64,000 nt of DNA. Origin: Desulfovibrio sp. 86 (GTDB taxonomy: Bacteria > Desulfobacterota > Desulfovibrionia > Desulfovibrionales > Desulfovibrionaceae). A program made the translations under genes and the position numbers. The stretch covers positions 434,001 through 498,000 of the forward strand of contig NZ_LR738849.1 in the NCBI RefSeq assembly GCF_902702915.1, given 5' to 3'. A model generated the notes under the pieces. The model had not been told where the DNA came from and searched no databases. It saw only the letters and a program-made list of their open reading frames with translations. Within the stretch, counting starts at the first letter, position 1. Every line of letters starts with the position of its first letter. This document shows positions 54,018 to 63,365 of the stretch, piece by piece.

Positions 54018-54968
54018 TTAACTATTTTCGCACAGGCCAATAATGAACCTGAAGAGATAGTCCAACACCTCCTGCTCTTGACAACGCTCAATCAATTCTT
54101 CCCGGAAATCCTTATGCGTTTTTTTGCCCGCAGCGCAGGTAAAGGCCGTGGGCATGACCAGGGCGTCCTTCACAACGTCCGCAAAGTCAAAAACCAAGGC
54201 ACCGCGCCGTGTTTTTCCGTGCAATACGGGCAAGGAGAAGCTTATCCCAAGCCCGCACAATGCAACGGAGGCGTATCCATAAGCGATATAGTTTCCGTGA
54301 TCGAGAAAAGCGTTGCACACATCGGCGCGAGTGGCTCCGGACCTTTTGCCTTCCTCACGGCTGAAGCTGAAATCAAACGCTTTTGCCAAGATGCCATAAA
54401 GCGCCTTGGCCCATCTGGCCTCAGCAAGTAAAAGCTGCTGGGTGGACTCAGCACCATCCACATCTTTGAGAAAAGACTCTTGAAGAGCATTGGGGATGCC
54501 AATGCCCACTTTTTGCAGAGCAGCATTTTTTCGCCATTGACTTTCGGCATAGTTGGCGCGTTCTTTCAGCAGTTGCTTTCCAATTTTAATCCGTTCATTT
54601 TCGTCCAGCCATTTGACCATCCATGACTGCATATACTCTGTGGGGCGGTATTCACTTTGCGGCGGCATGAAAGCCATATCCAGAGCGCCAAAAAGCGGCG
54701 ACCCTCCTGAACCACAAAATCCGACCATCACATGGGACTCGGCCATACGCCGCATGGCCGCATCCGTTATGGATGACCCTTTGCCCAGCAAAACAAAGGC
54801 GGTGTTACGCTCCGGAAGATTGAAATACGACTCAATCTCCCCGCCGTCCTGCGTTGCGTAGACGATGCGGTTGTCCATCTGCATAACGCGCACATGTTCC
54901 AGATAAAACACATTGGCGCGCTTGGAGAGCATTACGGGCCGGGGATTGACCTGCTTTTTCTCCTTCAT
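54018..54968 (-). CDS. cas1: Type I-F Cas1 integrase
   Basis: A 316-residue Cas1 of the I-F type. The N-terminus LSKRANVFYLEHVRVMQMDN, the VLLGKGSSITDAAMRRMAES stretch (where I-F Cas1 has the beta-domain end), VGFCGSGGSP, and the later helical region (ARWAKALYGILAKAF, FLDHGNYIAYGYASVAL) match the family. The conserved H and D/E metal ligands are consistent with FLDHGN and LVFDFADVVKD. It integrates new spacers with Cas2-3. It starts 6 bp after cas6f and ends 100 bp before the array, whereas in typical I-F loci cas1 leads the operon. Confidence 0.95.
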   Translation of the reverse strand: MKEKKQVNPRPVMLSKRANVFYLEHVRVMQMDNRIVYATQDGGEIESYFNLPERNTAFVLLGKGSSITDAAMRRMAESHVMVGFCGSGGSPLFGALDMAFMPPQSEYRPTEYMQSWMVKWLDENERIKIGKQLLKERANYAESQWRKNAALQKVGIGIPNALQESFLKDVDGAESTQQLLLAEARWAKALYGILAKAFDFSFSREEGKRSGATRADVCNAFLDHGNYIAYGYASVALCGLGISFSLPVLHGKTRRGALVFDFADVVKDALVMPTAFTCAAGKKTHKDFREELIERCQEQEVLDYLFRFIIGLCENS

Positions 54969-54974
54969 GGCAGA

Positions 54975-55556
54975 TCACGGCAAGTCCGGCACGCAGAAAA
55001 CGTTCTGGGCGCTACACAGGCCATAGCTGTTCGGCAGGCATTCGGCCTGAGGCGGCAATCCGCATTCACGGCGCACCGCCAGCGTAAAGCGCTGCTCCGT
55101 GGTTTTGCTGCTCACAATAAAGTAGTCCATCTTCTCCTTTTGCACGTTCTGCATACGGCGCTGGCGCAACTGTCCGGCCTCCGCACCAGTTCTACGGTCG
55201 CTTTTCAAGCTAGGTACGCGATACCGCCTGAAGGCTACCCAGGCTCCCGCATAGTTCTCAGGGACAGATGCGGGATAGTGCAGCCTGGCATAATCCCGTA
55301 TCCAGGGCAGGCGCGAGAGCGAGGCCACCAGGGCGTCCAGATCATCCCGACTGGAAGCGAACACCCGTAATGCTCCTCCCCCCTTGTCGCAAACGGCCTG
55401 ACGCCCTGCTGGTATTGCCAGAGCATAGGTATGCGGCTGTGCCGCAAACAGGGGATGCAGCAGGGCCAGCATGCGCCCCCGTAATGCGGGGGCGCTCATG
55501 CCCGTGTCTTCTGTGGCGGCCAAGGCCTCAATGTCAAAATACACGCGCGGCATCAT
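54975..55556 (-). CDS. cas6f: Cas6f (Csy4) crRNA endoribonuclease
   Basis: A 193-residue protein that processes the pre-crRNA at the base of each repeat hairpin and stays on the 3' end. It shows Cas6f features: N-terminal YFDIEAL, a central arginine-rich region (FRRYRVPSLKSDRRTGAEAGQLRQRRM) that grips the repeat stem, YFIVSSKTTEQRFTL, and the C-terminal NSYGLCSAQNVFCVPDLP. Position is 2 bp after csy3, at the usual end of the Csy operon. The catalytic His is probably in MLALLHPLF, by analogy to Csy4 His29. Confidence 0.92.
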   Translation of the reverse strand: MMPRVYFDIEALAATEDTGMSAPALRGRMLALLHPLFAAQPHTYALAIPAGRQAVCDKGGGALRVFASSRDDLDALVASLSRLPWIRDYARLHYPASVPENYAGAWVAFRRYRVPSLKSDRRTGAEAGQLRQRRMQNVQKEKMDYFIVSSKTTEQRFTLAVRRECGLPPQAECLPNSYGLCSAQNVFCVPDLP

Positions 55557-55558
55557 GG

Positions 55559-56680
55559 CTAAGCACTCTCTGAAAAGACGCCGCCGCGAATGATGCAGGC
55601 CGTCAAAAACATGCCTTCGGGCGTATCGGGATCCATATCACCCGCCCGCAACATATAGCCGAACCCAGAGATTTTTTTCTCATTACGGAAAAAAAGCTGC
55701 GCATCCAGACTTGCGCCGTTGGGTTCCACAGGAATGGCAAGACCCCGCTCCCCATAGGCCGGATACCAGGTATCAATGGTGCGCAGGGCATTGCCCACCT
55801 TCTGGTCGCGAAATGCCGCCTGCCCACGCTCCTGAACACTGTACTTGTCCTGATATTTCGGAACTTCGCCAACACAATACAAGGAACGGGCAAAGCCTCT
55901 GCTCTTGTCCTTACCTTTGCCTGTTTCCGTGTCCTTGGCCGTATCCGTGTCCTTGCCCTTGCCCTCCAGATAGTTTTGCGAGGGGAATACTTCCAGTGCG
56001 CCGCGCACGCCAAAGTCCACATCCGCCTCCACCAGCAGAGACACGTCACGCTGTCCCCGCAGTCCGGCGGCGATGCGTTCGGCAACGGCCTTTTCTGCCT
56101 CGGAATAGGAATCAAACGTATTCAGGGGCACTTGCAGAGCGTCAAAACGAACATCCAGCTCCGCCCTGTCCCGCACACGAACGCTGACATGCTCCGCAAT
56201 AGCTCTGTTGCGCCACAAAAAGCGTCCATTGGCCAGGTTGCGCGCATAGCGGCATGCGAGTTCTGTCACGCCCGCGCTCTCTTTGCCTTTGTCTATAAAG
56301 GCTGTCAGTCCTTGCCTGAAGGCGGTCAGATCTTCCATATCATCTGCTTTTCCAGGAGCGCAGGCAAAAAGTGCTGACGAAAGATCAAGAAAACGCACGT
56401 CAAACCGGACGCGCAGCTTTTCGGCCAGGGGGTCAAGTTTGGCGGAATCTGTGGTCTGAATATTGGGAATCTCTTTGCGTGGGGCGCTTTTTATACTGTC
56501 ATTGTCTTTTTTTTCATCGCTAAATTTATTGATATTTTGTGTACCCCTGATGCCATGCCGCACAACGGGGAGCGGCGAAATGCTGCCATCGGCAAACACA
56601 TTGAAAAAGAGGGCGTCAGTAACCATGAGGCAACGCTGAAACGAAAGAACACCGGGCAATTTTTTAAGGGCTTTTGCCAT
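55559..56680 (-). CDS. csy3: Csy3 (Cas7f) backbone subunit, with insertion
   Basis: A 373-residue Cas7f, of which six copies coat the crRNA in the I-F surveillance complex. Family marks are the N-terminal LPGVLSFQRCLMVTDALFF, the GTQNINKF region, ELACRYARNLANGRFLWRNR, and KVGNALRTIDTWYP. The protein is somewhat longer than the usual ~340 residues. A Lys/Asp/Thr-rich insert (GKGKDTDTAKDTETGKGKDK, about residues 250-270) is coded by short tandem DNA repeats (about 55905-55975) and sits where other Csy3 proteins have a short loop after the EVFPSQ segment. It probably lies on the complex surface. Confidence 0.93.
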   Translation of the reverse strand: MAKALKKLPGVLSFQRCLMVTDALFFNVFADGSISPLPVVRHGIRGTQNINKFSDEKKDNDSIKSAPRKEIPNIQTTDSAKLDPLAEKLRVRFDVRFLDLSSALFACAPGKADDMEDLTAFRQGLTAFIDKGKESAGVTELACRYARNLANGRFLWRNRAIAEHVSVRVRDRAELDVRFDALQVPLNTFDSYSEAEKAVAERIAAGLRGQRDVSLLVEADVDFGVRGALEVFPSQNYLEGKGKDTDTAKDTETGKGKDKSRGFARSLYCVGEVPKYQDKYSVQERGQAAFRDQKVGNALRTIDTWYPAYGERGLAIPVEPNGASLDAQLFFRNEKKISGFGYMLRAGDMDPDTPEGMFLTACIIRGGVFSESA

Positions 56681-56702
56681 GATATTTTCCTTTTACTGAG
56701 GG

Positions 56703-57521
56703 TTAGCGTTGATCCTGATATATTCTGTACACATCGGGCGTTGCCCACTCTGATCTCCACAACGTTTGATCCGCCCTGTCTCCATCAAGGCAGCGACGTA
56801 TGGGTACATACTGCACAAGCCCCACAAGCGGTTCCGCAAAGGCATGTTCGTACCCTTCACGCACGCCGGATCGTTTCTCAAACGGGGTGGTGGCGGCATA
56901 ACCAAGGCAGGTGGCAGAAAGCCAGTTCATGCCGTCGCCTTCCACAGGTTTGTACCCCAGCGCGGCCACAAACTGCTCCGCACGGTTGCCCGCCCCTTCC
57001 CTTTCCAGCAGGTCGCGGCGATCCATCACAGCATAGCCGACGCCTATATGTTCCAGAGCCTCACTGGCGTCACTGCACAAACGGACTTTGCCCATACGAG
57101 TAATCGCGCCGCCAGCAAGTCGGCTTCTTGCAATATGGGAATCAATGCCTTCAGTAGTAGCAAGGTTTCGGATGCCAATAACCAGAGAAACCTCCATATG
57201 GGCACGGGCCACCGGCTGTAGGGACAATGCCTGCTTGTTTGTTGAGGAATAGTCCGATCCGTTTAGGGATGAGCCGAAGGTATAGGCCGCTCCACGCCGC
57301 AACTGCGGGCTGAAAATATCGTGAAATAAATCCCCCAACGGCGTGTAGCTGTGCAGTATAAAAGCCATTGAAAGCACGTCGTCCGCCATATCTATTTTGC
57401 GGCCAAGAGCGTGGGCCATGAGCCAGGCTGCAAGTACAGGCGGCCCGCCCAAGAGAAAGGCGGCATTATACATGTTGGCGCCCTGAACCCGCATATGCGG
57501 CAAAACAAGATAGGCTGTCAT
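56703..57521 (-). CDS. csy2: Csy2 (Cas5f) subunit
   Basis: A 272-residue Cas5f, which with Csy1 caps the 5' end of the crRNA. Family features are the N-terminal LVLPHMRVQGANMYNAAFLLGGPPVLAAW, the glycine-rich RAHMEVSLVIGI, RLAGGAI, and a C-terminal AEPLVGLVQYVPIRRC. Its ATG overlaps the csy1 stop by 4 bp (ATGA), showing coupling. csy3 begins 22 bp downstream. It is slightly shorter than the usual ~300 residues. Confidence 0.92.
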   Translation of the reverse strand: MTAYLVLPHMRVQGANMYNAAFLLGGPPVLAAWLMAHALGRKIDMADDVLSMAFILHSYTPLGDLFHDIFSPQLRRGAAYTFGSSLNGSDYSSTNKQALSLQPVARAHMEVSLVIGIRNLATTEGIDSHIARSRLAGGAITRMGKVRLCSDASEALEHIGVGYAVMDRRDLLEREGAGNRAEQFVAALGYKPVEGDGMNWLSATCLGYAATTPFEKRSGVREGYEHAFAEPLVGLVQYVPIRRCLDGDRADQTLWRSEWATPDVYRIYQDQR

Positions 57522-58666
57522 CGAAACGCCTCCTCCATAATGGCCTCCAGGCTAAAGCGGGCAGACGAATCCAGCTTCAAAAGACTCTGCCCGGTGCCTT
57601 TGTGGGGCATCAGCATTCTGCTGACCGCCAGCCGTGCCATGGCGCGGGGCCAGTTATCGCAAAGCCTGCGTACCGATGGGTCCAGCAATCCCCGGATTTC
57701 CAGCGGCCGCACGAGGGACGAAACACGGGCGTAACGCGGCGGATACAGATGGGACAGAAGCTCGTCTTCCGGCAGCAGGTGCTCATGCTGCGCCAGCAGT
57801 TTCTGAGCCTCAACCGCCATATTCAACACGGCGCAGGCAATGGCGGCAACAAGCTCTTCTTCCCGCGCCCTTTCCCTCAAGGTAACTGTGCTTTCATCCG
57901 ATCCCGCCTGCAGCACCTCTTCACGAAAAGCGGCGTACCGCTGTACTGCCTCCCTAAAGGGACCGGGCGCATGTACATCAAGCGACAGGCCTTGATAATA
58001 CAGAGCAAAGGCCTGCCGTATGGGGATAGATGCATCGGGAACCGACACCATAAGTGGGCGTTGCATGTGGCTCGCCAAATAACCGACATTCAATGGTTTG
58101 GAACCTCCTATACCGAACCGGGCCTGGCGAAGCTTTCGCCGTGTCCCTTCCGGTTCTTCCCTTGCTGTCTTGTTGTGGAGCGGCACAAGACCTTGCTCAT
58201 GGTCAAAAAACAGAGGGCAAATGCTGCCTGCCGTCATGGGCGTCATGCTCACATAGCCGCCCGCTGCGCCTTTTTTAGGAATAAGCAACTGGCGCAGGCG
58301 GTGGTCCACATACTCCATTCCGGTTCTGAAGCCGGAAGCATTGGCAGCCGCGATGCCTGCAACAATTGCCTTTTTCTCCTCAGTCCCAACGCCTTCCGCT
58401 TCTGGGGCGTCAGCAAGAACCCAGCGGATATGCTTGACGATGCCTGCCTTGCTTGCCCCGCCTTCCGCATAATCCAATGGGAATGAAAGGCCACTCCCCA
58501 GAAGGGTACGCAACGAAACATACGGCATGTCCAGTGCGTCTTCGGGTCCGAGGCGAACGCCTGCGGCAGTTGCGTTGGAGTTGACTACCTTCGCGGTAAA
58601 ATGAACAAGCCTTTTTATTTCTTCTTGATATTTTTTGGTGGAAAACGTCTTCCTTTCGTCTTTCAT
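57518..58666 (-). CDS. csy1: Csy1 (Cas8f) large subunit
   Basis: A 382-residue Cas8f that reads the PAM and recruits Cas2-3. Recognisable parts are KKYQEEIKRLVHFTAKVVNSNATAAGV near the N-terminus, SLRTLLGSGLSFPLDYAEGGASKAGIVKHI, the VSMTPMTAGSICPLF stretch and the GGSKPLNVGYLASHMQRPLMVSVP segment, which is strongly conserved in Csy1. It is a little shorter than many Csy1 proteins (about 430). It starts 33 bp after cas2-3. Confidence 0.92.
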   Translation of the reverse strand: MKDERKTFSTKKYQEEIKRLVHFTAKVVNSNATAAGVRLGPEDALDMPYVSLRTLLGSGLSFPLDYAEGGASKAGIVKHIRWVLADAPEAEGVGTEEKKAIVAGIAAANASGFRTGMEYVDHRLRQLLIPKKGAAGGYVSMTPMTAGSICPLFFDHEQGLVPLHNKTAREEPEGTRRKLRQARFGIGGSKPLNVGYLASHMQRPLMVSVPDASIPIRQAFALYYQGLSLDVHAPGPFREAVQRYAAFREEVLQAGSDESTVTLRERAREEELVAAIACAVLNMAVEAQKLLAQHEHLLPEDELLSHLYPPRYARVSSLVRPLEIRGLLDPSVRRLCDNWPRAMARLAVSRMLMPHKGTGQSLLKLDSSARFSLEAIMEEAFR

Positions 58667-58699
58667 GGCGCTCCTTTCCGTCCGCTACTGCGGCTGGTT

Positions 58700-61600
58700 T
58701 CAAGTTATTCGCCGTATGCCAAAACCCAGATCATACATAAAACTGTCATTAGTATATGAGGTCAGTTCGGCTTGCAGGCCTTCTTCTGGCCATATGCCCG
58801 CCTCATGACACAAGCGTTCCATTTCCGGCGGACTGAGCGCCAGCCAGGCATTGGGCGCGGCCTCTTCTTCACGCATTTCATGCTTGTTACGCACCCAGCT
58901 TGCGCCGTGAGGGTCTTCATCCCAACGGAAATACAGCGCATTTTCGCCATCAACCCGCATTAGCCAAAGCTGCTTGCGGCCAGCCCTGTTACGCAGTGGC
59001 GTTTGCTCATAGGGTGTGGCCGACATGCGGAAGGCATCTATGGGACTGCGGCTGAACAGGCCCTCACCTCCATCACTGTCTGCGCCAAAAAACCGCGTAA
59101 CCCTCTCAGCAATGCCCCTGTCGTCAGCAATGGCAAAGTCGCTTCCACCGCCAAGCCGCAACCCGGCATCAATGGTGAGTGTCTCCGCCTGCCAGGGCAG
59201 TAACTGACCAAGATCATACTCTTTATATCGCCTCACCAGCCTTTTGCTTTCGTATCCAGGCGACTTAAAAACAGGGATATTTTTCGTTCCCTGTTCGCAA
59301 TTTTTACAATGACGTAAATTGTATCTGAGTATTGCGATATTGTGTGCATTACCGCAGGAAACAAGACGGTGCCTGTTTACACGCCCTGCAACCTGAACAA
59401 TGGATTGCGCGCTGGAAGGCTCAATGACAGCCCAGTCAAAGTCGTGATCCCTGCCCACCTCTTCCACTGGCGTGGCCACCACAATAAAGGGAACGTTCGG
59501 CAGCGTGGTGCGAGCCACGAGCGACCGTATTTCCTTGTCTGCGAGGATATGGGCATTCCCTCTTTTGCGGGTCAGCAGATGGTCGAGGCGGCGCTCTTTA
59601 TGAAACCGGCTGATGCGCCAGTCGCCAGAGTGATAGCAAGCCACATGGGCATGGGGCAGCGCCAGGGCCAGACTGCGCGCCGTGGCCACAGCCCCGTTGA
59701 TGTTCGCCACCCTTACAAGCCCGAAAGAAATCCCCCTGCCCGGCGAAAATTCCCAGGCGTTTTCTGTGTGCAAGCGCTGCACCGCTTCCAGCACTGCATT
59801 CTGAAATCCCTGTATGGAGGGCTCCACCGGCTGCAAAAAGGCCCGTCGCATGCAGGGCATGCGCCGCAAATGGGCCATCATATCCTGCAAGCGTTTGGCA
59901 TACCATTCTGAAAATGCAGCGCTTTTATTGTCAGAAACCAGCACTTCCGGTGCGAGACTGTCATCAATAACGGCAATGCCCGAACGCGCGGGAGCCATGT
60001 CTGGATCCTGCATCAATGCGCGCCGGAGCTTCTGGCCGGAAATCCAGGCGGCATGGACGGCGTCCGCCGTGGCCAGAGAAAGTGTGGCCGAAGAACAGAC
60101 GATATTGCGCCCGAAAAAAGCGCTCAGTTGCACCAGCCGCAAGACAGCCACAAGGGCGTCCGGCTCATAGCCGTCGACCTCATCCAGCACCAGATCGGCT
60201 GTCATGAGGCGCAGCAGGGCTTTGACGTGATGCCCCTGACGGTCGGGACGGCCGGCGGCATCCAGAAAATCAATGGTAGACACCAGCAGGGGCGAGCCAA
60301 CAATCACCCTTTCACGCGCCGTGCGCCAGAAAGGCTCCATCCATGCAGGCAATGGGCCGGAATCGCCGCTGCACAGAATCTCGGGTTCGACCATATCCTG
60401 GTCATCAATGGCTTCTGCCCGCTTGGCCCAGTCAAAAAGCTTTTGGGTGACGCCATCGCCGATGACCGTCGCCATATCGGCGGGCAAAATGCCAAGGTCA
60501 GATTGCAGCGAGTACCCTGTCTGCAAGGTCAGAGTGCGCAAATTGAGCGCAATGGAGCAGCGCGGCGAGGCATCACGCGAAAGGATGCAGGCCGCGCGCA
60601 GGTTCATTCTTGTCTTGCCACTGCCCGTGCCAGCCATATTGAACACAAGGCAGGGAGTGTCGGGGTTATCCTGCCGCCAGCGGGCCAGGGCATCGGCAGC
60701 GAGGTTTTGCCAGTGATAACGCGAGGCTTCGTCCGCCGGTTCCACAATGGACGCCACTGAAGCCTCTTGCAGCCCTTCAAGCGGGCCCTCTGTGCTCTGC
60801 GACAGTTGGCCCATGCGCCATGCGGCATTGGCGGCCACATGGGCCACTTCAGTCAAATGCCAGTGCAATGGCTGGTTGAGGACGCGTTTATTCTCGACAA
60901 ACCGCGTATTGGCGGCGCTTGTGTCGTCATCAGGAGGGGTGGGATAGGCCCTGGCGGAAACGGTGTGGTCAGCAAAAATGAGCGCGGCCCTGGCCAGAAT
61001 GAGGCATGCCCACCAGAATTCCGTATGCTCCTGGCCCTGGAGCGCCTCTGTCAGCGCGCTCAGTTTTGATTCAAGCCGCTGAAAATTTTTCCATATGTCC
61101 TCGGGCAGGGACTCATGGGGTTGGCTGTAGTTTTGAGGAACATTCTTTGAACGGACATGGGAAGCCGCCACCAAAGGAACGCTTCCGCCATCTTTACCGC
61201 TAGAAAACAGCAGATGATGGCTTGCCACAAGAAAATCCACGGCTTCCAAAGCGGTGGCCGGGGCGTGGAACGCCCTTGAACCTGGGTCTGTTGGACGTTT
61301 GATAACTTCATCAAGCGCCTTACCGTCGTGCAGAACCTGCCATGCCTCTTGCCAACTTGTACCCTGCCGCAACGCGCGCAACAGGCAGACGCTTATCCAC
61401 TCATGGCGCACAATATCGCGCAGCATTTTGGGATCGCGCAGCTTATTTTGAAAATATACTGAATATTTGCCAAGGTCATGCACAAGGGAGGCAGCCTGCG
61501 CCAACAGGCAGACACAACGAAGCCAGAGCGGAATTTCTGCCGCGCGCCTGGCCAAGCGCCGCGATGTTCGCACGGCTACAGCCCCATCGGCAGAAAACCT

Positions 61601-61840
61601 GCCCCGCGCGCCCACAATCCATAACAAACACATACGGCGGCGGCCGTCATTCTGATAACAGGCCACCGCCGTATTGCGGGTTGCACTTTTGCGAAGAGCC
61701 GCATGAAGTTCTGCCAACCCTTCACGGGTTATGGGCGTTATCCATGTGCGAATACCGGCTCTTGGCGCGTAGCTGTCTAAAATTCTTTGTGTTCTTGAAA
61801 CTGATTTCCTGGTGCATTCAGAAATAAGAACAACATGCAT
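58700..61840 (-). CDS. cas3: Cas2-Cas3 fusion nuclease-helicase (type I-F)
   Basis: A 1,046-residue protein with the three-part layout diagnostic of type I-F. The N-terminal Cas2-like domain (about 1-95, MHVVLISECTRKSVSRTQRI...ACYQNDGRRR) is followed by an HD nuclease domain (LVHDLGKYS at about 119-127), then a helicase core with Walker A MAGTGSGKT (about 400-408) and Walker B LVLDEVDGYE (about 550). The late segment VAGRVNRHRL matches helicase motif VI. It both helps Cas1 acquire spacers and destroys DNA bound by the Csy complex. It is the first gene of the operon here, and an AT-rich promoter region of 637 bp lies upstream. Confidence 0.96.
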   Translation of the reverse strand: MHVVLISECTRKSVSRTQRILDSYAPRAGIRTWITPITREGLAELHAALRKSATRNTAVACYQNDGRRRMCLLWIVGARGRFSADGAVAVRTSRRLARRAAEIPLWLRCVCLLAQAASLVHDLGKYSVYFQNKLRDPKMLRDIVRHEWISVCLLRALRQGTSWQEAWQVLHDGKALDEVIKRPTDPGSRAFHAPATALEAVDFLVASHHLLFSSGKDGGSVPLVAASHVRSKNVPQNYSQPHESLPEDIWKNFQRLESKLSALTEALQGQEHTEFWWACLILARAALIFADHTVSARAYPTPPDDDTSAANTRFVENKRVLNQPLHWHLTEVAHVAANAAWRMGQLSQSTEGPLEGLQEASVASIVEPADEASRYHWQNLAADALARWRQDNPDTPCLVFNMAGTGSGKTRMNLRAACILSRDASPRCSIALNLRTLTLQTGYSLQSDLGILPADMATVIGDGVTQKLFDWAKRAEAIDDQDMVEPEILCSGDSGPLPAWMEPFWRTARERVIVGSPLLVSTIDFLDAAGRPDRQGHHVKALLRLMTADLVLDEVDGYEPDALVAVLRLVQLSAFFGRNIVCSSATLSLATADAVHAAWISGQKLRRALMQDPDMAPARSGIAVIDDSLAPEVLVSDNKSAAFSEWYAKRLQDMMAHLRRMPCMRRAFLQPVEPSIQGFQNAVLEAVQRLHTENAWEFSPGRGISFGLVRVANINGAVATARSLALALPHAHVACYHSGDWRISRFHKERRLDHLLTRKRGNAHILADKEIRSLVARTTLPNVPFIVVATPVEEVGRDHDFDWAVIEPSSAQSIVQVAGRVNRHRLVSCGNAHNIAILRYNLRHCKNCEQGTKNIPVFKSPGYESKRLVRRYKEYDLGQLLPWQAETLTIDAGLRLGGGSDFAIADDRGIAERVTRFFGADSDGGEGLFSRSPIDAFRMSATPYEQTPLRNRAGRKQLWLMRVDGENALYFRWDEDPHGASWVRNKHEMREEEAAPNAWLALSPPEMERLCHEAGIWPEEGLQAELTSYTNDSFMYDLGFGIRRIT

Positions 61841-62477
61841 CTGTCGCTTACCTCAGTTTCAATTTGAAGCGGTCGGGGCGATACAATAGATACAGCGATA
61901 TTTTCTTTATGTATTATGGGCTAAATGAAACCAGGTCAAACTTTATTACTGTTTTGTTGTTCAGCAACCGCCGGACAACAAAATATAACTTTCAAAATAC
62001 GCCTTATAGTACAGTTAGTTACTGTGCTACTGCACAGAACGTTTTTTCCGTTTTGCCCCAAAAAAGGCAGGGCAGGTTTTGCGCATAACCGGGTAATACT
62101 CCGGGACAAAATTTATCCATATTCATTTAATATACCGGCATATCTAGCAAAGCAAAATAACTAGCCTAAATATATATAAAAAATTTGAAGCCATTTTTAC
62201 ATAAAACGCATTACAAATGAAAAAATTATACATTTACCATAGATATAACAATACCAGACAACTACAATATATTTACACACAATAACACGTTTACCCGCTC
62301 AATAGCCATCCATACAAACCCACAAGCGCCATTGCACCATTCTATATACAGTAACACCCGTTCTTATGGATAATTTTTCATGGGTGGTGTACGGTGACGG
62401 ACTTTTTGTCTCGGGTTCTGCCCGCGCAGCACTGTTCAGAGTCCATCCACACTGATTCCTCCATAAGGAGAGTGTTC
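61841..62477. other. AT-rich divergent promoter region (cas operon / FNT gene)
   Basis: A markedly AT-rich stretch between the minus-strand cas operon and the plus-strand transporter. It should hold both promoters. A short inverted repeat ACAGT-tagtt-ACTGT lies at 62011-62025 and may be a regulator site. The small open frame at 61864-62088 begins at a non-ATG codon and has no support. The low GC compared with flanking genes may point to foreign origin of the cas locus. Confidence 0.45.
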
Positions 62478-63365
62478 ATGACCGGAGCGTCTTTTGAAGC
62501 GCTGAATCCTCGCCAGATGTACGGCAAGGTTGTGGAAACCATGATAATCAAGGCCACAAGGCCTCCCCGCCAGGCTTTTTTGCTTTCCGTGATGGCGGGC
62601 CTGTTTATAGGGTTGGGCTTTGTTTACTGCGCTGTGGCCAATGTGACGGGGGCTGGCAAGATCGTTGGCGGGCTTGTGTTCAGCCTTGGCCTCATGCTTG
62701 TGGTGGTGGTGGGCGGCGATCTTTTCACCTCGACCACCATGACGCTTGTGCCCCGCGCGAGCAACAGGATCAGCTGGGGGCAGATGCTCGCAAACTGGGG
62801 CATCGTTTATGCCGGAAATTTCGTCGGCGCCATTGCGCTGGTGGCCCTTATCCTTCTCAGCGGGCATCCCTGGAACGATGGCGGCAGCATTGCCCTTTAT
62901 TACATCAAGACAACCGAATACAAGCTGACCCACACATTTATTGAAGCCCTGTTTTTGGGGGTCATGTGCAACCTTATGGTCTGCCTTGGCGTGTGGATGG
63001 GATATTCCGGCCGCTCGCTCTTCGACAAGATGGCAGCCTGCCTTTTTCCTGTGGGCCTGTTCATTGCCTGCGGATTCGAACACAGCATCGCCAACATGTT
63101 CATGCTCCCCATCGGCATACTGTGCAGCGGCATGATGCCGCCCGAAGTGGCGGCCAAACTGGCCGATCCTGTCCACACGCTCTCGCTGCTCACCTGGGAA
63201 AACTTTGTGCTGAAAAATCTCATCCCGGTAACACTGGGCAATATCCTTGGCGGTGGCGTGCTTGTGGGCCTGTTCCATTGGCTTGTGTTCGCAGGGGAAA
63301 CTACCAGGGAAGCCCACGCCACTAGCAACGCTCACGAAAGCCTGGAAGAGAAGCATGCCGGATAA
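62478..63365 (+). CDS. Formate/nitrite transporter (FNT) family channel
   Basis: A 295-residue membrane protein from the ATG at 62478 (TAAGGAG 7-8 bases before). It has six helices and the FNT constriction and histidine regions: GLVFSLGLMLVVVVGGDLFTS, and the key FIACGFEHSIANMFMLPIG stretch whose His sits in the pore. FNT channels pass formate (FocA), nitrite (NirC) or hydrosulfide (HSC). In a sulfate reducer any of these is plausible; formate is most likely but not proven. It has its own terminator and no partner gene. Confidence 0.9.
   Translation: MTGASFEALNPRQMYGKVVETMIIKATRPPRQAFLLSVMAGLFIGLGFVYCAVANVTGAGKIVGGLVFSLGLMLVVVVGGDLFTSTTMTLVPRASNRISWGQMLANWGIVYAGNFVGAIALVALILLSGHPWNDGGSIALYYIKTTEYKLTHTFIEALFLGVMCNLMVCLGVWMGYSGRSLFDKMAACLFPVGLFIACGFEHSIANMFMLPIGILCSGMMPPEVAAKLADPVHTLSLLTWENFVLKNLIPVTLGNILGGGVLVGLFHWLVFAGETTREAHATSNAHESLEEKHAG

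Noticed and set aside
61864..62088. 74-residue frame upstream of the cas operon, considered as an anti-CRISPR or small cas-associated gene
   Set aside because: It starts at a non-ATG codon without ribosome binding site in AT-rich promoter DNA; no support.
62478..63365. Naming the FNT channel focA or nirC
   Set aside because: Formate, nitrite and hydrosulfide members cannot be told apart from motifs alone, and no partner gene decides it.
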